From Paramicrosporidium saccamoebae (taxonomy: Eukaryota; Rozellomycota), in assembly GCA_002794465.1 (NCBI GenBank), contig MTSL01000198.1, forward strand, positions 2,155 to 52,498: DNA of 50,344 bases, given 5' to 3'. Below, one piece after another: positions 27,640 to 36,912 of the stretch (position 1 is its first letter; each line of letters opens with the position of its first letter). A program made the position numbers and the translations under genes. The notes beneath the pieces are model-generated. The model was not told the origin of the DNA. It saw only the letters and a list, made by a program, of their open reading frames with translations, and ran no database searches.

Positions 27640-29199
27640 ATGGCCAAGCATAGCCTTCTGTCCTGCTTCTTAATCTTTCTTGGCCTTGTCAACTGTGCTC
27701 GCGATAGTGGCCGTGCCAACGGTTCTTATAATCTCGGAAATGACAAATTTATCCACACTACTGTTGAGTATAAGAAGGGCGACAGTGGAAAGATTCTAGC
27801 GAGCATGCCTGCGAATCTTAAGAATTTACCCTTAGAGATAAGCAAGGTGACAGAGAATCCTTCTGAACGTAACAGCAACGGCAACGTCAAAAAATGGATA
27901 ACCGTGTCTGTCTCCGAATCTGCCCCAAAACCCAGGCCCAGTACTGGTACCAGGATCGACCACAACTCTCGGATGAGGAACGCTGTATTTTTTCCTAAAG
28001 CTCCCGCGCCTACCAGCTCGTCTAGGCCTGCAAAATCAGCATCAGATCCTTGGGCATGGAATCCCTTGGAATCGAATCCGACTACAGTGAGTGAAACAGC
28101 GGGAACTAGAATCATAAATACGCAGCAGACCCTATACTCGCAAATGGATCGACAGCCTCAGAGGCTGACCCGAGAATCACTTACAGAGCCAAAGGAGCGA
28201 GTCATTCTGGAGCGGAAAGAGCGGCCTAACCCACACTTGGAGCCAAAAAGGCTATATATTCCACCCTTAATGCAGGTGGTGCGGGCCACCCCAGTGAATC
28301 AAGTGACACAGACCATCTCAGCAGCGAAGAAAATTGCTCCACCCTTAATGCAAGCGGTACAGGCTATTCCAGTGGTGCAAGTAAGACACACCATCCCACC
28401 CTTGAAGCAAGCAACACAGACTATCCCACCCTTGAAGCAAGCAGCACAGACTATCCCATCCTTGAAGCAAACGGTGCGGACTATTCAACCAGAAAAAGGG
28501 GCTAGTCCGCCCTTGGTGCAAGTGATGCAGGCTGTTTTACTCTCGGAGCTAGTGGAACAACCCATTCCACCCTTAACGCAGGCGGAACAACCTATCCCGC
28601 CAGTGAAGCGAACTGCTTCATCCCCGCAACATTTGGTGTTGGATGTCCCAAATTCGACGCGAATGGTACAGACTACTCAATCAGCGAAGCCGCCAATGGA
28701 GCGGGCCATTCCACGCTTGGAGCCAAAGGAGCCATCTCCCCCATCCTTTGCTGGTAATTTTCAGAATGCATTCCACTCTTACAAAGGCAGCACACAATTC
28801 GAAGTTTCTGAGCATTTTTACGGAACACTCTTTTCTGGAGAAGAATATCGAATCTTGTTGGCCTCTGTTGGGAGTGACATTGCCGTTCTCGCCATGGAAG
28901 ATGAGAGCACAGATCCAGCAGTCATTTTGAACAGAGTCATCACAGAGGGACTATCAACAGTCGTCAGAAGTGTTAAGGGCATCTCTGGAGTCCTCATCAG
29001 AGAGCAATCGCCAAGGGTGGTGGAGCTTGTAGAAGGACCACTCTCTGTAAGAATCGGTGGTAAGTATTTGGCAGGTGACACTCTACCCGAGTTTCAAAAC
29101 TTTCTGGTGCGCCGTATCAGTGATTCAAAAGGCAAATTCAACTTGGTACTTAAAAGATCATACCACTACTTCCAAGGTCCGCGTGTTGCGGTAGTTTAA
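27640..29199 (+). CDS. Secreted family B protein, copy 1
   Basis: 519 residues from the ATG at 27640 (MAKHSLLSCFLIFLGLVNC, signal peptide). The upstream frame is open from GTG at 27565 but ATG plus signal peptide decide the start. The N-terminal half is disordered; about residues 205-330 carry 10-residue repeats of the type PPLKQATQTI, coded by 30-base units. One family B domain ends the protein (about 370-505): FQNAFHSYKGSTQFEVSEHF, EEYRILLASVGSDIAVLAME, and GVLIREQSPRVVELVEGPLS. The C-terminus is of type alpha (ending RSYHYFQGPRVAVV), shared with copy 4 together with its 3' UTR. The N-terminal family B domain of other copies is missing. Function unknown. Confidence 0.75.
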   Translation: MAKHSLLSCFLIFLGLVNCARDSGRANGSYNLGNDKFIHTTVEYKKGDSGKILASMPANLKNLPLEISKVTENPSERNSNGNVKKWITVSVSESAPKPRPSTGTRIDHNSRMRNAVFFPKAPAPTSSSRPAKSASDPWAWNPLESNPTTVSETAGTRIINTQQTLYSQMDRQPQRLTRESLTEPKERVILERKERPNPHLEPKRLYIPPLMQVVRATPVNQVTQTISAAKKIAPPLMQAVQAIPVVQVRHTIPPLKQATQTIPPLKQAAQTIPSLKQTVRTIQPEKGASPPLVQVMQAVLLSELVEQPIPPLTQAEQPIPPVKRTASSPQHLVLDVPNSTRMVQTTQSAKPPMERAIPRLEPKEPSPPSFAGNFQNAFHSYKGSTQFEVSEHFYGTLFSGEEYRILLASVGSDIAVLAMEDESTDPAVILNRVITEGLSTVVRSVKGISGVLIREQSPRVVELVEGPLSVRIGGKYLAGDTLPEFQNFLVRRISDSKGKFNLVLKRSYHYFQGPRVAVV

Positions 29200-29642
29200 A
29201 AATAGAGATAGACATAGAGCCTCTTATATCTGGCATTTATAGAATATAAAACTACTATTCATGCGGTTCTTGTCCAAAGTTGTAGACTAGCAATCATTTC
29301 TTTTTCAGGATTCAAATAAAAATCCTCTGTGTGATAGAGCGGATTGAACAGCTGGCTGTTTGGGGATGATTTCCTAGTTTGGAAAAACCGAATAAAGACT
29401 GAGATCTATACCATTACTATTCTAGATTTATTACGCTGTTTACGAGACTGAAAGTAGGTTGATAAATTGATAATGAACGAATTTTCCTCTCGCTCCTTTC
29501 CGCCTCTTCCTGCTTGACTTTGTCTGTGGTATTTCCCCCCCCCCTCACTACGCGACAGATTCACCATTTATCCCACACTATCCCATGCTTGTGACTCGGC
29601 ATTGCCGGGGTAGGACTGCCACAGCTAGCATTTGCCACAAGA
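29200..29642. other. Intergenic region between family B copies 1 and 2
   Basis: Starts with a 3' UTR conserved with that of copy 4 (29197-29250 against 35473-35528). It contains the dispersed motif (29528-29556). No gene seen. Confidence 0.6.
29528..29556 (+). repeat. Dispersed intergenic motif, copy c
   Basis: GGTATTTCC, a C-run, then TCACTACGCGAC; matches the reverse complement of the copy at 5411 (GGTATTATCCC, TTCACTACGCGAC). Lies 87 bases before the ATG of family B copy 2. Confidence 0.75.
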
Positions 29643-31367
29643 ATGTTGGGACATACTCTGTTGTGCTCGCTTACTCTTTTTCTCATCACTACTCACTGCT
29701 CAAAAGAATCTCGACAAAATCCAAGGCTTCCGGAAAGTAATCCTGGACATCCTAAACTCCATGCCGCTCCGCATGCAGTGTTTGGCGTCTTCGATACGGT
29801 TACAGGCAAATCTCAAACGAGAGCTGTATCGGCCTTTGTCAACGGTGACTATGACGGTTACTCAGTCACGCTTAATACTTGGTATAGGAAGGCTTTATAC
29901 AATTCCTCTTTAGCGCCCATTTCATCCAGAGCTTCAGGTACGAGCACGAGTTCATCTTTAAAGCCACAAGTGGAAGAAGTTGTTGGTGAGACAACTTTTT
30001 CTATCAACTGTACCACTTGGTTACCTTTTGTAAGGACCCCTAATGGTCTGCAGATAAATGCTGGAGCCTACAGGATCGTAGTGCAAACTAAGGGAAGCCA
30101 GATATTCGTAGTGACTATCCCGAAATCTGTGAGAATTGATAGTTACATCCAAGATATTAGTTGTCACGGGTTAACTAAAATGGCCCGCACGGATTCCAGC
30201 GTCACAGGAATGCTTATCCAAGATTGTGCGAGTGATGTCCAAGGACAATATGAATCTGGCCCCTTGCTCTTTGCCTTGGACGGCAGAGTACTCGCTGCAG
30301 CCTTTGACTGGAGTACCCTGGATTTTTCGCAGTTACGTGTCTACGATTCTGAGGGAAATATTGACGTGATGATCCAGAGACAGCAGCCCAGCGTTCAAGT
30401 TGACACCGCCTCTGCCCGTCCATCGGTTCGGCAGAGCCCGGAAAAGCCAGCATATACACCCGTTTGGGGCAAGTTTGCAAGTGCGATTTATTCTTATAAA
30501 GGCACGACGACGCTCACGGCAGTGTCTGTCCCCAATGGAGTAAGATTTACTGCTGGTGATTACATGATTGCGTTCCAAACATGGGGGAACCAGATGGCCG
30601 TCTTGGCCACTACCGACTTTGTTCGCATGCCTGAATTTGTCAACGGGACAGAAACTCAAACCATTACTGAACTACGTCACAAATATCCCAACTCTAACAT
30701 CTCAGGAGTCGTAATACGGGATTATATGGGTACCAACATACAATACGCACCTGGACCGCTAGTCGTTTCCGTGGATGATGAACAACTCACCACCAGATTT
30801 GAATGGAAATTATTCAATTTTGATCGTCTTTGTGTCTATTTTCATAATAGAACAATCGACATGACGATTAGGAAAGAGCATGGCCACTTTAATCCTCTCC
30901 AAAGAACTCTGACCCGCGAGCAAGCGATCCCAGCCACTCTGACGTTTATCGACACGTTCCGAGATGCCAATTATTCGTACAAGTGTGTCACGCAATATAA
31001 GGTAACTGAGCATTTTCATGGCGTTCTATTCTCTGGAGACCAATACCGAATTTTGTTGGCCTCGGTTGGGAGAGACATTGTCGTTATCGCCATGGAAGAT
31101 GAGAGTTTAGATGCGACGATTGTCTTGAACAGGATTCTCACAGACGGACTACAGACAACCGCCAGCAACGTTGCGGGTCTGTCTGGAATCCTCATCAGAG
31201 AACGATCGCCACGCGTGGTAGAGCTTGTGAAAGGGCCGCTGTCTGTGCTAGTCGGTAATAGAGCTTTGAAAAATGACACTCTCTCCGAGCGTCAAACTTT
31301 GCAGGCGTACCAGGTCACTGATCCAAATGACAAGTTCCGCCTGGTGCTCACTAGACTGAACCAGTAA
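29643..31367 (+). CDS. Secreted family B protein, copy 2 (three domains)
   Basis: 574 residues with signal peptide MLGHTLLCSLTLFLITTHC. It holds three family B domains: about 114-255 (TFSINCTTWLPF through LRVYDSEGNIDVMIQR), about 274-415 (FASAIYSYKGTTTLTAVSVP through LCVYFHNRTIDMTIRK) and about 437-574 (ANYSYKCVTQYKVTEHFHG through KFRLVLTRLNQ). Each has the same plan: YSYKG, a hydrophobic YRI or YMI strand, a QxxVLA strand, a helix with GL, a G-x-SG-x-x-IR turn and a GPL strand. The C-terminus is of type beta, shared with copy 3. This is the best copy for defining the domain. Function unknown; secreted repeated beta-rich modules may be adhesive or effector-like. Confidence 0.78.
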   Translation: MLGHTLLCSLTLFLITTHCSKESRQNPRLPESNPGHPKLHAAPHAVFGVFDTVTGKSQTRAVSAFVNGDYDGYSVTLNTWYRKALYNSSLAPISSRASGTSTSSSLKPQVEEVVGETTFSINCTTWLPFVRTPNGLQINAGAYRIVVQTKGSQIFVVTIPKSVRIDSYIQDISCHGLTKMARTDSSVTGMLIQDCASDVQGQYESGPLLFALDGRVLAAAFDWSTLDFSQLRVYDSEGNIDVMIQRQQPSVQVDTASARPSVRQSPEKPAYTPVWGKFASAIYSYKGTTTLTAVSVPNGVRFTAGDYMIAFQTWGNQMAVLATTDFVRMPEFVNGTETQTITELRHKYPNSNISGVVIRDYMGTNIQYAPGPLVVSVDDEQLTTRFEWKLFNFDRLCVYFHNRTIDMTIRKEHGHFNPLQRTLTREQAIPATLTFIDTFRDANYSYKCVTQYKVTEHFHGVLFSGDQYRILLASVGRDIVVIAMEDESLDATIVLNRILTDGLQTTASNVAGLSGILIRERSPRVVELVKGPLSVLVGNRALKNDTLSERQTLQAYQVTDPNDKFRLVLTRLNQ

Positions 31368-31592
31368 TTGAAAGCTGATTCAATTAGAAATAATAGCAGT
31401 ATTACTTTATTATTGTGAATGGGTATACACGATCATAAAGCACTAATAAAATATCTTGACTACATATCTCACATGTCTAGGATAATAATGTGGCGGCCAC
31501 GATGAGAGCCGCAGCGTTCACATCTCCACGTGCCGGGCTTGTATCCTGAAAGATTGCAGGGGCTATTTCCATCTAGCAGGCCGCTTTCAACC

Positions 31593-33458
31593 ATGGCCAA
31601 ACTCGCCCTGCTGGAAGTGCTATTAATTACGCTCGCCGTACTCTGCTACTCTTCAAGACCTGTCACGCGCAGTTTGACACATAGAAGTCTAGCGACCTCC
31701 GAGTCTGACACTTCAGGCACCAGTAACAGACAGTCCCAGGCGAAGGGTAGGCTTGATCCCCAAGACACATCTTTAACCAAGCCCAAGGAAATTGTTCAAA
31801 AACAAAAAACTGTTAACCCCAAAAAAGCTACAGAAGACACCTCTACAAATCCCCAGAAGGCTGCTCGGATAAAACTCCTTGTCATCCCCAAGACAGGCAG
31901 GAGAGCTACAAAAGACACCTCTACAAACTCCCAGATACAAAGACTTGTCGTCCCCAAGACGGTCTCGGAACATTCCTCTATAAACTCCCCTTCAAGCAAG
32001 CCAGGTCCCCAGGGGAATGTTCGGATACAAAGACTTGTCGTGCCCAAGACAGCCTCTGATGACGCCGCAGATTCTTTTTCAAGCGGCCCAAATCCTCAGG
32101 AGGATACTCTGATGCAAAAACCTGTTATACCCAAGACAGTCTTTGATGGCGCTACAGATTCTCTTTCAAGTGATTTACATCCCCAGAGGATTGCTCTGAT
32201 GCAAAAACTTGCTGCACGCAAGATCAAACCTATCTCTCCTCCTTTAAGCAACCCCTTGAAGCATTCCTATACACCAGTCACCTAAAATGTTTCTGCAGCA
32301 ATAATCCAAGACTCGTACAAATCGAATGGTTCTACCAGCAGCCCTTTGGCTGATGCTCTTGGTCTCTCGTCAAGTGGCCCTGTACTGAGTGTTCCAACCG
32401 TCGATCCAGTACTGCCGCACCGTCCCAACCTTGCCACTAGAGATAATTCCACGCCGATATTGCCATTACCCCGATTCATATTGAAAGGTCACGCGTTATT
32501 CCCAGTGGTAGACATTCCCAACGGGAAAGTGATATTAGCTGGCACTTATTTGGTCGTGCTTCACTCTACCAACCAACTGGTGGCCGTCCTAGCCATCTCC
32601 GATATGAATGTGGACGTGAGCAACATTATTGATGAGGTCGAGCGAAACGGCTTAATCAAGGCACACGAGAGATTTCCAGCCCTCGGCCTTTCTGGGATGG
32701 TAATCAGAATTGACACCACCCTAAACGTGCAAAATTTGCCTGGGCCTTTGGTGTTTACCACAAACAAAACTGAGCTTTCCTTCGAATTTAGCGGCAACAT
32801 GCGTGCTCTCGGGAACTTGGCAGTACAGGACAGGAAAGGAAAGATTCGCTTAAAAGTCAAGGAAAGCCAGCAACCCATCCCTCAGGCCCAATCTATTGGA
32901 CAACAAAATAATGAGAAGCAAACCCGAGAATCAACGCCAGAACAAAGTCTAAGAATGCTGCGGCAGCAGCTTTCCGAAATCTTACCGAGGCAGCCCGCCC
33001 CACGCTTGGAGCCGAAGGAATACTTCATCCAGGATTTTACTGGTAACTTTCAGAATGCGTTTCACTCTTACAAAGGCCGTACGCGTTTTGAAAGCTCCGA
33101 GCATCTTTACGGAACACTCTTTTCTGGAGAAGGATATCGAATCTTATTGGCATCGGTTGGGAAAGACATTGCTGTGCTTGTTATGGAAGATGCAACCACA
33201 GATGCGGCAGTCATCTTAGACAGAGTTCTCACAGAGGGACTACAGGTAGCTGTCAGGGGAGTTGCAGGTCTCTCTGGAGTCCTCATCAGAGAACGCTCGC
33301 CAAGAGTGGTGGAGTTTGTGAAAGGGCCGCTATCTATGCTAATCGGTGTTAGAGCTTTGGCGAATGGCATTCTACCCGCGCTTCAAACTTTGCAGGAGCA
33401 CCAGATCATTGATTCACATGGTAGGTTTTACTTGGTGCTCACTAGACTGAATCTGTAA
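31593..33458 (+). pseudogene. Secreted family B protein, copy 3, broken by an in-frame TAA
   Basis: The ATG at 31593 starts MAKLALLEVLLITLAVLC. The frame is open for 230 codons, stops at TAA (32283-32285), and is then open in the same frame to 33458. Sequence on both sides matches copy 4, so this is one gene with a single nonsense codon. Before the stop there are repeats around RLVVPKTASDD and VIPKTVFDG; after it come two family B domains (from about 32476 and 33040) and a type beta C-terminus (KFYLVLTRLNL style). No GT-AG pair of usual size removes the stop in frame. It could be a pseudogene, a readthrough gene or a sequencing error. The absence of other damage suggests a recent change. Confidence 0.75.
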
Positions 33459-33648
33459 TTGAAAATCGATATCATTAGAGATAATAAAAGTGTTGCTCTA
33501 TTCTTTTGAATGGATATACACGATCAACAAGCCCTAATAAAATCCCTCGCCTACACACCTTGCAACAGCATTCATTGTGTACTGAAGCTATTTCCATCAC
33601 ATCAGCAGAGAGCCAGGGGTGCTTGAATTCAACAAGCTGTTTTTAGCC

Positions 33649-35475
33649 ATGGCCAAACTTGCTCTCTTGAATTTGTTATTCATATCATCTGCCGTAGTCA
33701 GTTGCTCTAAAATCTCTGCCAAGAAGAGTTTGACTTTTGGCAACCGTGAATATCCTCCGAGCAATTTCCCAGTAAGATCCAGGTCTCACACCCTAGGCAC
33801 CCATAACGACAAGGCTCGAGTCGAAAATAAGGTACCCATTCAACTTGATGAAATACGGGTCACGCGCAGTTCGGCTCGTGGCAATACTAGATATCCTCCA
33901 ACGAGACCACTAGCGAAATTGGATCTCGATACCCTAAGCACCAGTAACGGCAAGACTCAAGTCGAAAAAAAGTTATTCACTCAACCTACTGAAAAACGAG
34001 TCACACGCAGTTCGACTCGGGGCGATACTAGATATTCTCCAAAGGATCCACCAGCAAAATCCAATCTTAATACCTCAGGCCCCCGTGCTAGCAAGCCCCA
34101 CAACGAAGGCGAATCCAAGAAAGTCAAGAGAGGCAGAAATGGCTTCTCTACAAGGAGGTATCCAAGAAAACCCTTGAGGCGTTCTAATACACTGATTGAA
34201 CAACCCATCCCCGCAACAGTCATCCAAGAAATGCACGGATCAGGTGCTTCCATCAGCAGCCCTTTATCTACTGTCCTTGGTACGTTGCTAGACGCTCCCG
34301 TAGTGACTGCTACAGTCGTTGATCCACTAGTGATGCATAGGTTCAATTATGCCACCATTTCCATTTTGGAAGACAATTCTGTGTCAACCCTCCCACATCC
34401 CCTCTATAAATTCAAGGGATCTACAAGATTGATTGTCAAAGACATTCACAACGGAAAAATAATCTTTGCTGACAATTATATGACCGTGCTTTACTTATCC
34501 GAGAGCCAGATTGTCATCCTGGTCATCCCTGATACGCATGTAGAGGTAAGAGAGATTGTCAATCAGGTTTACCAGAATGGTCTGATCATGGTAAACGACA
34601 TGTTCCCACAACTTGGTCTGTCGGGAATGGTTATCAAAGTTGGCGCTATCACCTGTGCACAGCACGTGAAGGGGCCTTTGTCATTCTTTGTAAACCAGAA
34701 TGAGCTTACCTCTGACTTTAATTGGACTGTTCTCAATCCCGAGCAAGTATGGGCACATGACGATGCTGACAAAATCCATATAAATGTCCAGAGGGAACAT
34801 CCGCCTTCCCCCCAGACCCAATCTGTTGGACAGCAGAACAACGAAGAGCCGATTCCAAGTCTACCGAGACAAATGGTAGAGCCAGACCAAAGCTTAAAAC
34901 TGCTTGAGCAGCGAATTGCCCGGATTATTGAAAAGTTCAAGGAGCAGCCCAGTCCATTTTCGGAGGAGCCTGTGCCAATCTTGGAGGAGCCTAGTCCGCT
35001 CTTGAAACAGTCTGCCCCGTGCTTGGCCGGTAACTTCCAGAGCGCGTTCCACTCTTACAAGGTCGAAACTCAATTCAAAGTCTCTGAGCATCCTTATGGA
35101 ACACTTTTTTCTGGAGAAGAATACCGAGTCCTGTTGGCCTCTGTCGGGCGCGATATTGCTGTTCTCGTCATGGAAGAGGAGAGCATAGATGCGGAAACTA
35201 CCTTGGAGAGAGTTTTCAAGGACGGGCTACTTGCAGTCAACGGTGATGTTGCAGGTCTTTCTGGAATCCTCATCAGAGAGCAATCGCCAAAAGGGGTAGA
35301 ATTTGTAAAAGGACCACTCTCTGTAAGAGTCGGTGGTAAGAATTTGACAAATGTCACCCTACCCGAGTTTCAGAGTTTTCTGGTGCGCCGTGTTAGTGAT
35401 TCAAAAGGCAAATTCAGCTTGGTACTTAGAAGATCGTATCGCTACTTCCAAGGTCCGCATGCTACGGTAGTTTAA
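33649..35475 (+). CDS. Secreted family B protein, copy 4
   Basis: 608 residues from the ATG at 33649 (MAKLALLNLLFISSAVVSC, signal peptide). The N-terminal 190 residues are basic with about three repeats of a 43-residue unit (RVTRSSARGNTRYPP and RVTRSSTRGDTRYSP mark two of them) and a strongly basic patch (KKVKRGR and RRYPRKPLRR) that resembles a bipartite nuclear localisation signal. Two family B domains follow (about 250-385: FKGSTRLIVKDIHNGKIIFA on; and about 460-595: FQSAFHSYKVETQFKVSEHP on). The C-terminus is of type alpha (RSYRYFQGPHATVV), as in copy 1. Function unknown; the mix of a signal peptide and an NLS-like patch would suit a protein exported into a host nucleus, which is inference. 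Confidence 0.76.
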   Translation: MAKLALLNLLFISSAVVSCSKISAKKSLTFGNREYPPSNFPVRSRSHTLGTHNDKARVENKVPIQLDEIRVTRSSARGNTRYPPTRPLAKLDLDTLSTSNGKTQVEKKLFTQPTEKRVTRSSTRGDTRYSPKDPPAKSNLNTSGPRASKPHNEGESKKVKRGRNGFSTRRYPRKPLRRSNTLIEQPIPATVIQEMHGSGASISSPLSTVLGTLLDAPVVTATVVDPLVMHRFNYATISILEDNSVSTLPHPLYKFKGSTRLIVKDIHNGKIIFADNYMTVLYLSESQIVILVIPDTHVEVREIVNQVYQNGLIMVNDMFPQLGLSGMVIKVGAITCAQHVKGPLSFFVNQNELTSDFNWTVLNPEQVWAHDDADKIHINVQREHPPSPQTQSVGQQNNEEPIPSLPRQMVEPDQSLKLLEQRIARIIEKFKEQPSPFSEEPVPILEEPSPLLKQSAPCLAGNFQSAFHSYKVETQFKVSEHPYGTLFSGEEYRVLLASVGRDIAVLVMEEESIDAETTLERVFKDGLLAVNGDVAGLSGILIREQSPKGVEFVKGPLSVRVGGKNLTNVTLPEFQSFLVRRVSDSKGKFSLVLRRSYRYFQGPHATVV

Positions 35476-35773
35476 AAATAGAAGTAGACATAGAGCCTCT
35501 TATAGTTTCCACTCATATAGAATATAAAAGACACTGGTGACAGTAACAATTGCACACTTCTGCTTGGAAATTAGGATCACTTTTGTGGCATAAGGGCTCT
35601 CCCACCTACGTAAATAAACTTTTATTGCACATGCCTAACGAGAGAGCTGATGAGGGTACTCTTTACTTTGATCATACTGCAATTAGATATTGTCACTCCT
35701 TAAATTCGAATCAGTCCACCATGTATCACGGTATTGCCAGGGCAGGAGTTTTGCAACTAGCGCTGGCCACGAA

Positions 35774-36445
35774 ATGCTGAAACAAACTCTGCTATGCTTG
35801 CTTCCCCTTTCTTTTATTAGCATTCATTGCGCCAAGTCTGGCATTGCAAATAGCTCTAGCTGGCCAATTCAATCTCATTCCATACAAAAGACAGGGTCGC
35901 CACAATTTGACTTTTCAGGAAGCTTTGACGAGGCAGATTATTCTTTCAAAGGTTCCACGCTTCTTCTTCCCGTCGATATTCCTAACGGATTGACATTTTT
36001 GGCTGAAAAACAATGGATCGTTTTCCATTCCCATAGAAACCAAATGGCCATCGTGGTCATTTCAAGATATCTCAATCGGACTGAAATTTTGAACAGTATC
36101 AACATTCACGGCCTGAATGGGCTATGCCGCCTGCGCCCTGAATACAATTTATCAGGATTGGTTATCAGAAATTATTTGGGCAGTCAACTGCAATACGTGC
36201 CTGGACCTCTAACTTTTTCTATAGACGGAGAGAAACTCACAGACGGATTTGATTGGAATTTTCTCAACTTTGAGCTGCTGCGCGTCTATCATTTGGAGAA
36301 ATCTCTGCAAGTCACGGTTTGGAATAGATGGCAGCGATTTTCTCCGATTCAGCTGATCCCAGTAATGACTCCCGAATCGATCCAAGAGCCAATCCAAGAG
36401 TTAGTCCGAGATCTGTCTGAAGAATCCCGGGTGTTTAGAACGTAG
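35774..36445 (+). CDS. Secreted family B protein, copy 5 (short, one domain)
   Basis: 223 residues from the ATG at 35774 (MLKQTLLCLLPLSFISIHC, signal peptide), similar at the start to copy 2. It has one family B domain of the N-terminal kind (about 45-185: ADYSFKGSTLLLPVDIPNGL, NQMAIVVISRY, LSGLVIRNYLG, YVPGPLTFSIDG) and then ends in a short Glu/Gln-rich tail. The C-terminal domain of copies 1-4 is missing and no remnant of it is seen downstream, so it is truncated by a clean loss or is an ancestral short form. The 5' flank also resembles that of copy 2 (TTGCCAGGGCAGGA here, TTGCCGGGGTAGGA there). Confidence 0.72.
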   Translation: MLKQTLLCLLPLSFISIHCAKSGIANSSSWPIQSHSIQKTGSPQFDFSGSFDEADYSFKGSTLLLPVDIPNGLTFLAEKQWIVFHSHRNQMAIVVISRYLNRTEILNSINIHGLNGLCRLRPEYNLSGLVIRNYLGSQLQYVPGPLTFSIDGEKLTDGFDWNFLNFELLRVYHLEKSLQVTVWNRWQRFSPIQLIPVMTPESIQEPIQELVRDLSEESRVFRT

Positions 36446-36885
36446 AGGATCGCTTACCTGGGTATAAGCATGTGTTCCGAATGGGCACTTGGGTGGCTGA
36501 CGAGGTTGCGTCACTGCGCACGGCCCTGGTCATGTAAAGTAACCTTTTACGCCTATCCTCGCCAACACCTTGGCATTATATCTAACTACAAGTCTATTTG
36601 CGAGATGGCTCTACTAAAAGATGCAAAATAATGAGTTGATCATTGCAAGGTCTATTGATAATAATAGATTACTTGCATCGATGATAATCAGACGGAGTCA
36701 TCTTAGTATGGCCACATATTGGCAAGTCTATACAATAGCTTGTTCGTTATAATCTCCAACACGAGACATGTGCGTGATCATCTTTCCACTACGCGACGCG
36801 GATATGCATGCTTTGTATACCCCAAAGTTACATGTCTCTACTTTATTCTGCAATTTCAGCTCAGCTCAGCCCAGCTCGGCTCGGA
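36446..36885. other. Intergenic region after family B
   Basis: No gene seen. It contains the dispersed motif (36774-36797) and, at its end, AGCTC repeats leading into the TATA box of the snoRNA. Confidence 0.6.
36774..36797 (+). repeat. Dispersed intergenic motif, copy d
   Basis: GTGATCATCTTTCCACTACGCGAC-type copy (read in positions); it agrees with the reverse complement of the copy at 40591 in the ATCTTTCC part. About 115 bases upstream of the snoRNA promoter. Confidence 0.72.
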
Positions 36886-36892
36886 TATAAAA
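36886..36892 (+). promoter_or_regulatory. TATA box of the H/ACA snoRNA
   Basis: TATAAAA preceded by several AGCTC/AGCTCGG units (about 36856-36883). The predicted 5' end of the snoRNA lies about 25-30 bases downstream, the usual spacing for Pol II. No T-run follows the RNA, which speaks against Pol III. Confidence 0.6.
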
Positions 36893-36912
36893 GGGCACCG
36901 GGGTCGTTGGGG

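Noticed and set aside
29360-29410. C/D box-like GATGATT and CTGAG
   Set aside because: The C box is incomplete and there is no closing stem.
32261-32320. Intron that could remove the in-frame TAA of family B copy 3
   Set aside because: The only nearby donor (GTCACC) with acceptors 22 or 34 bases on breaks the frame and quickly hits a stop.
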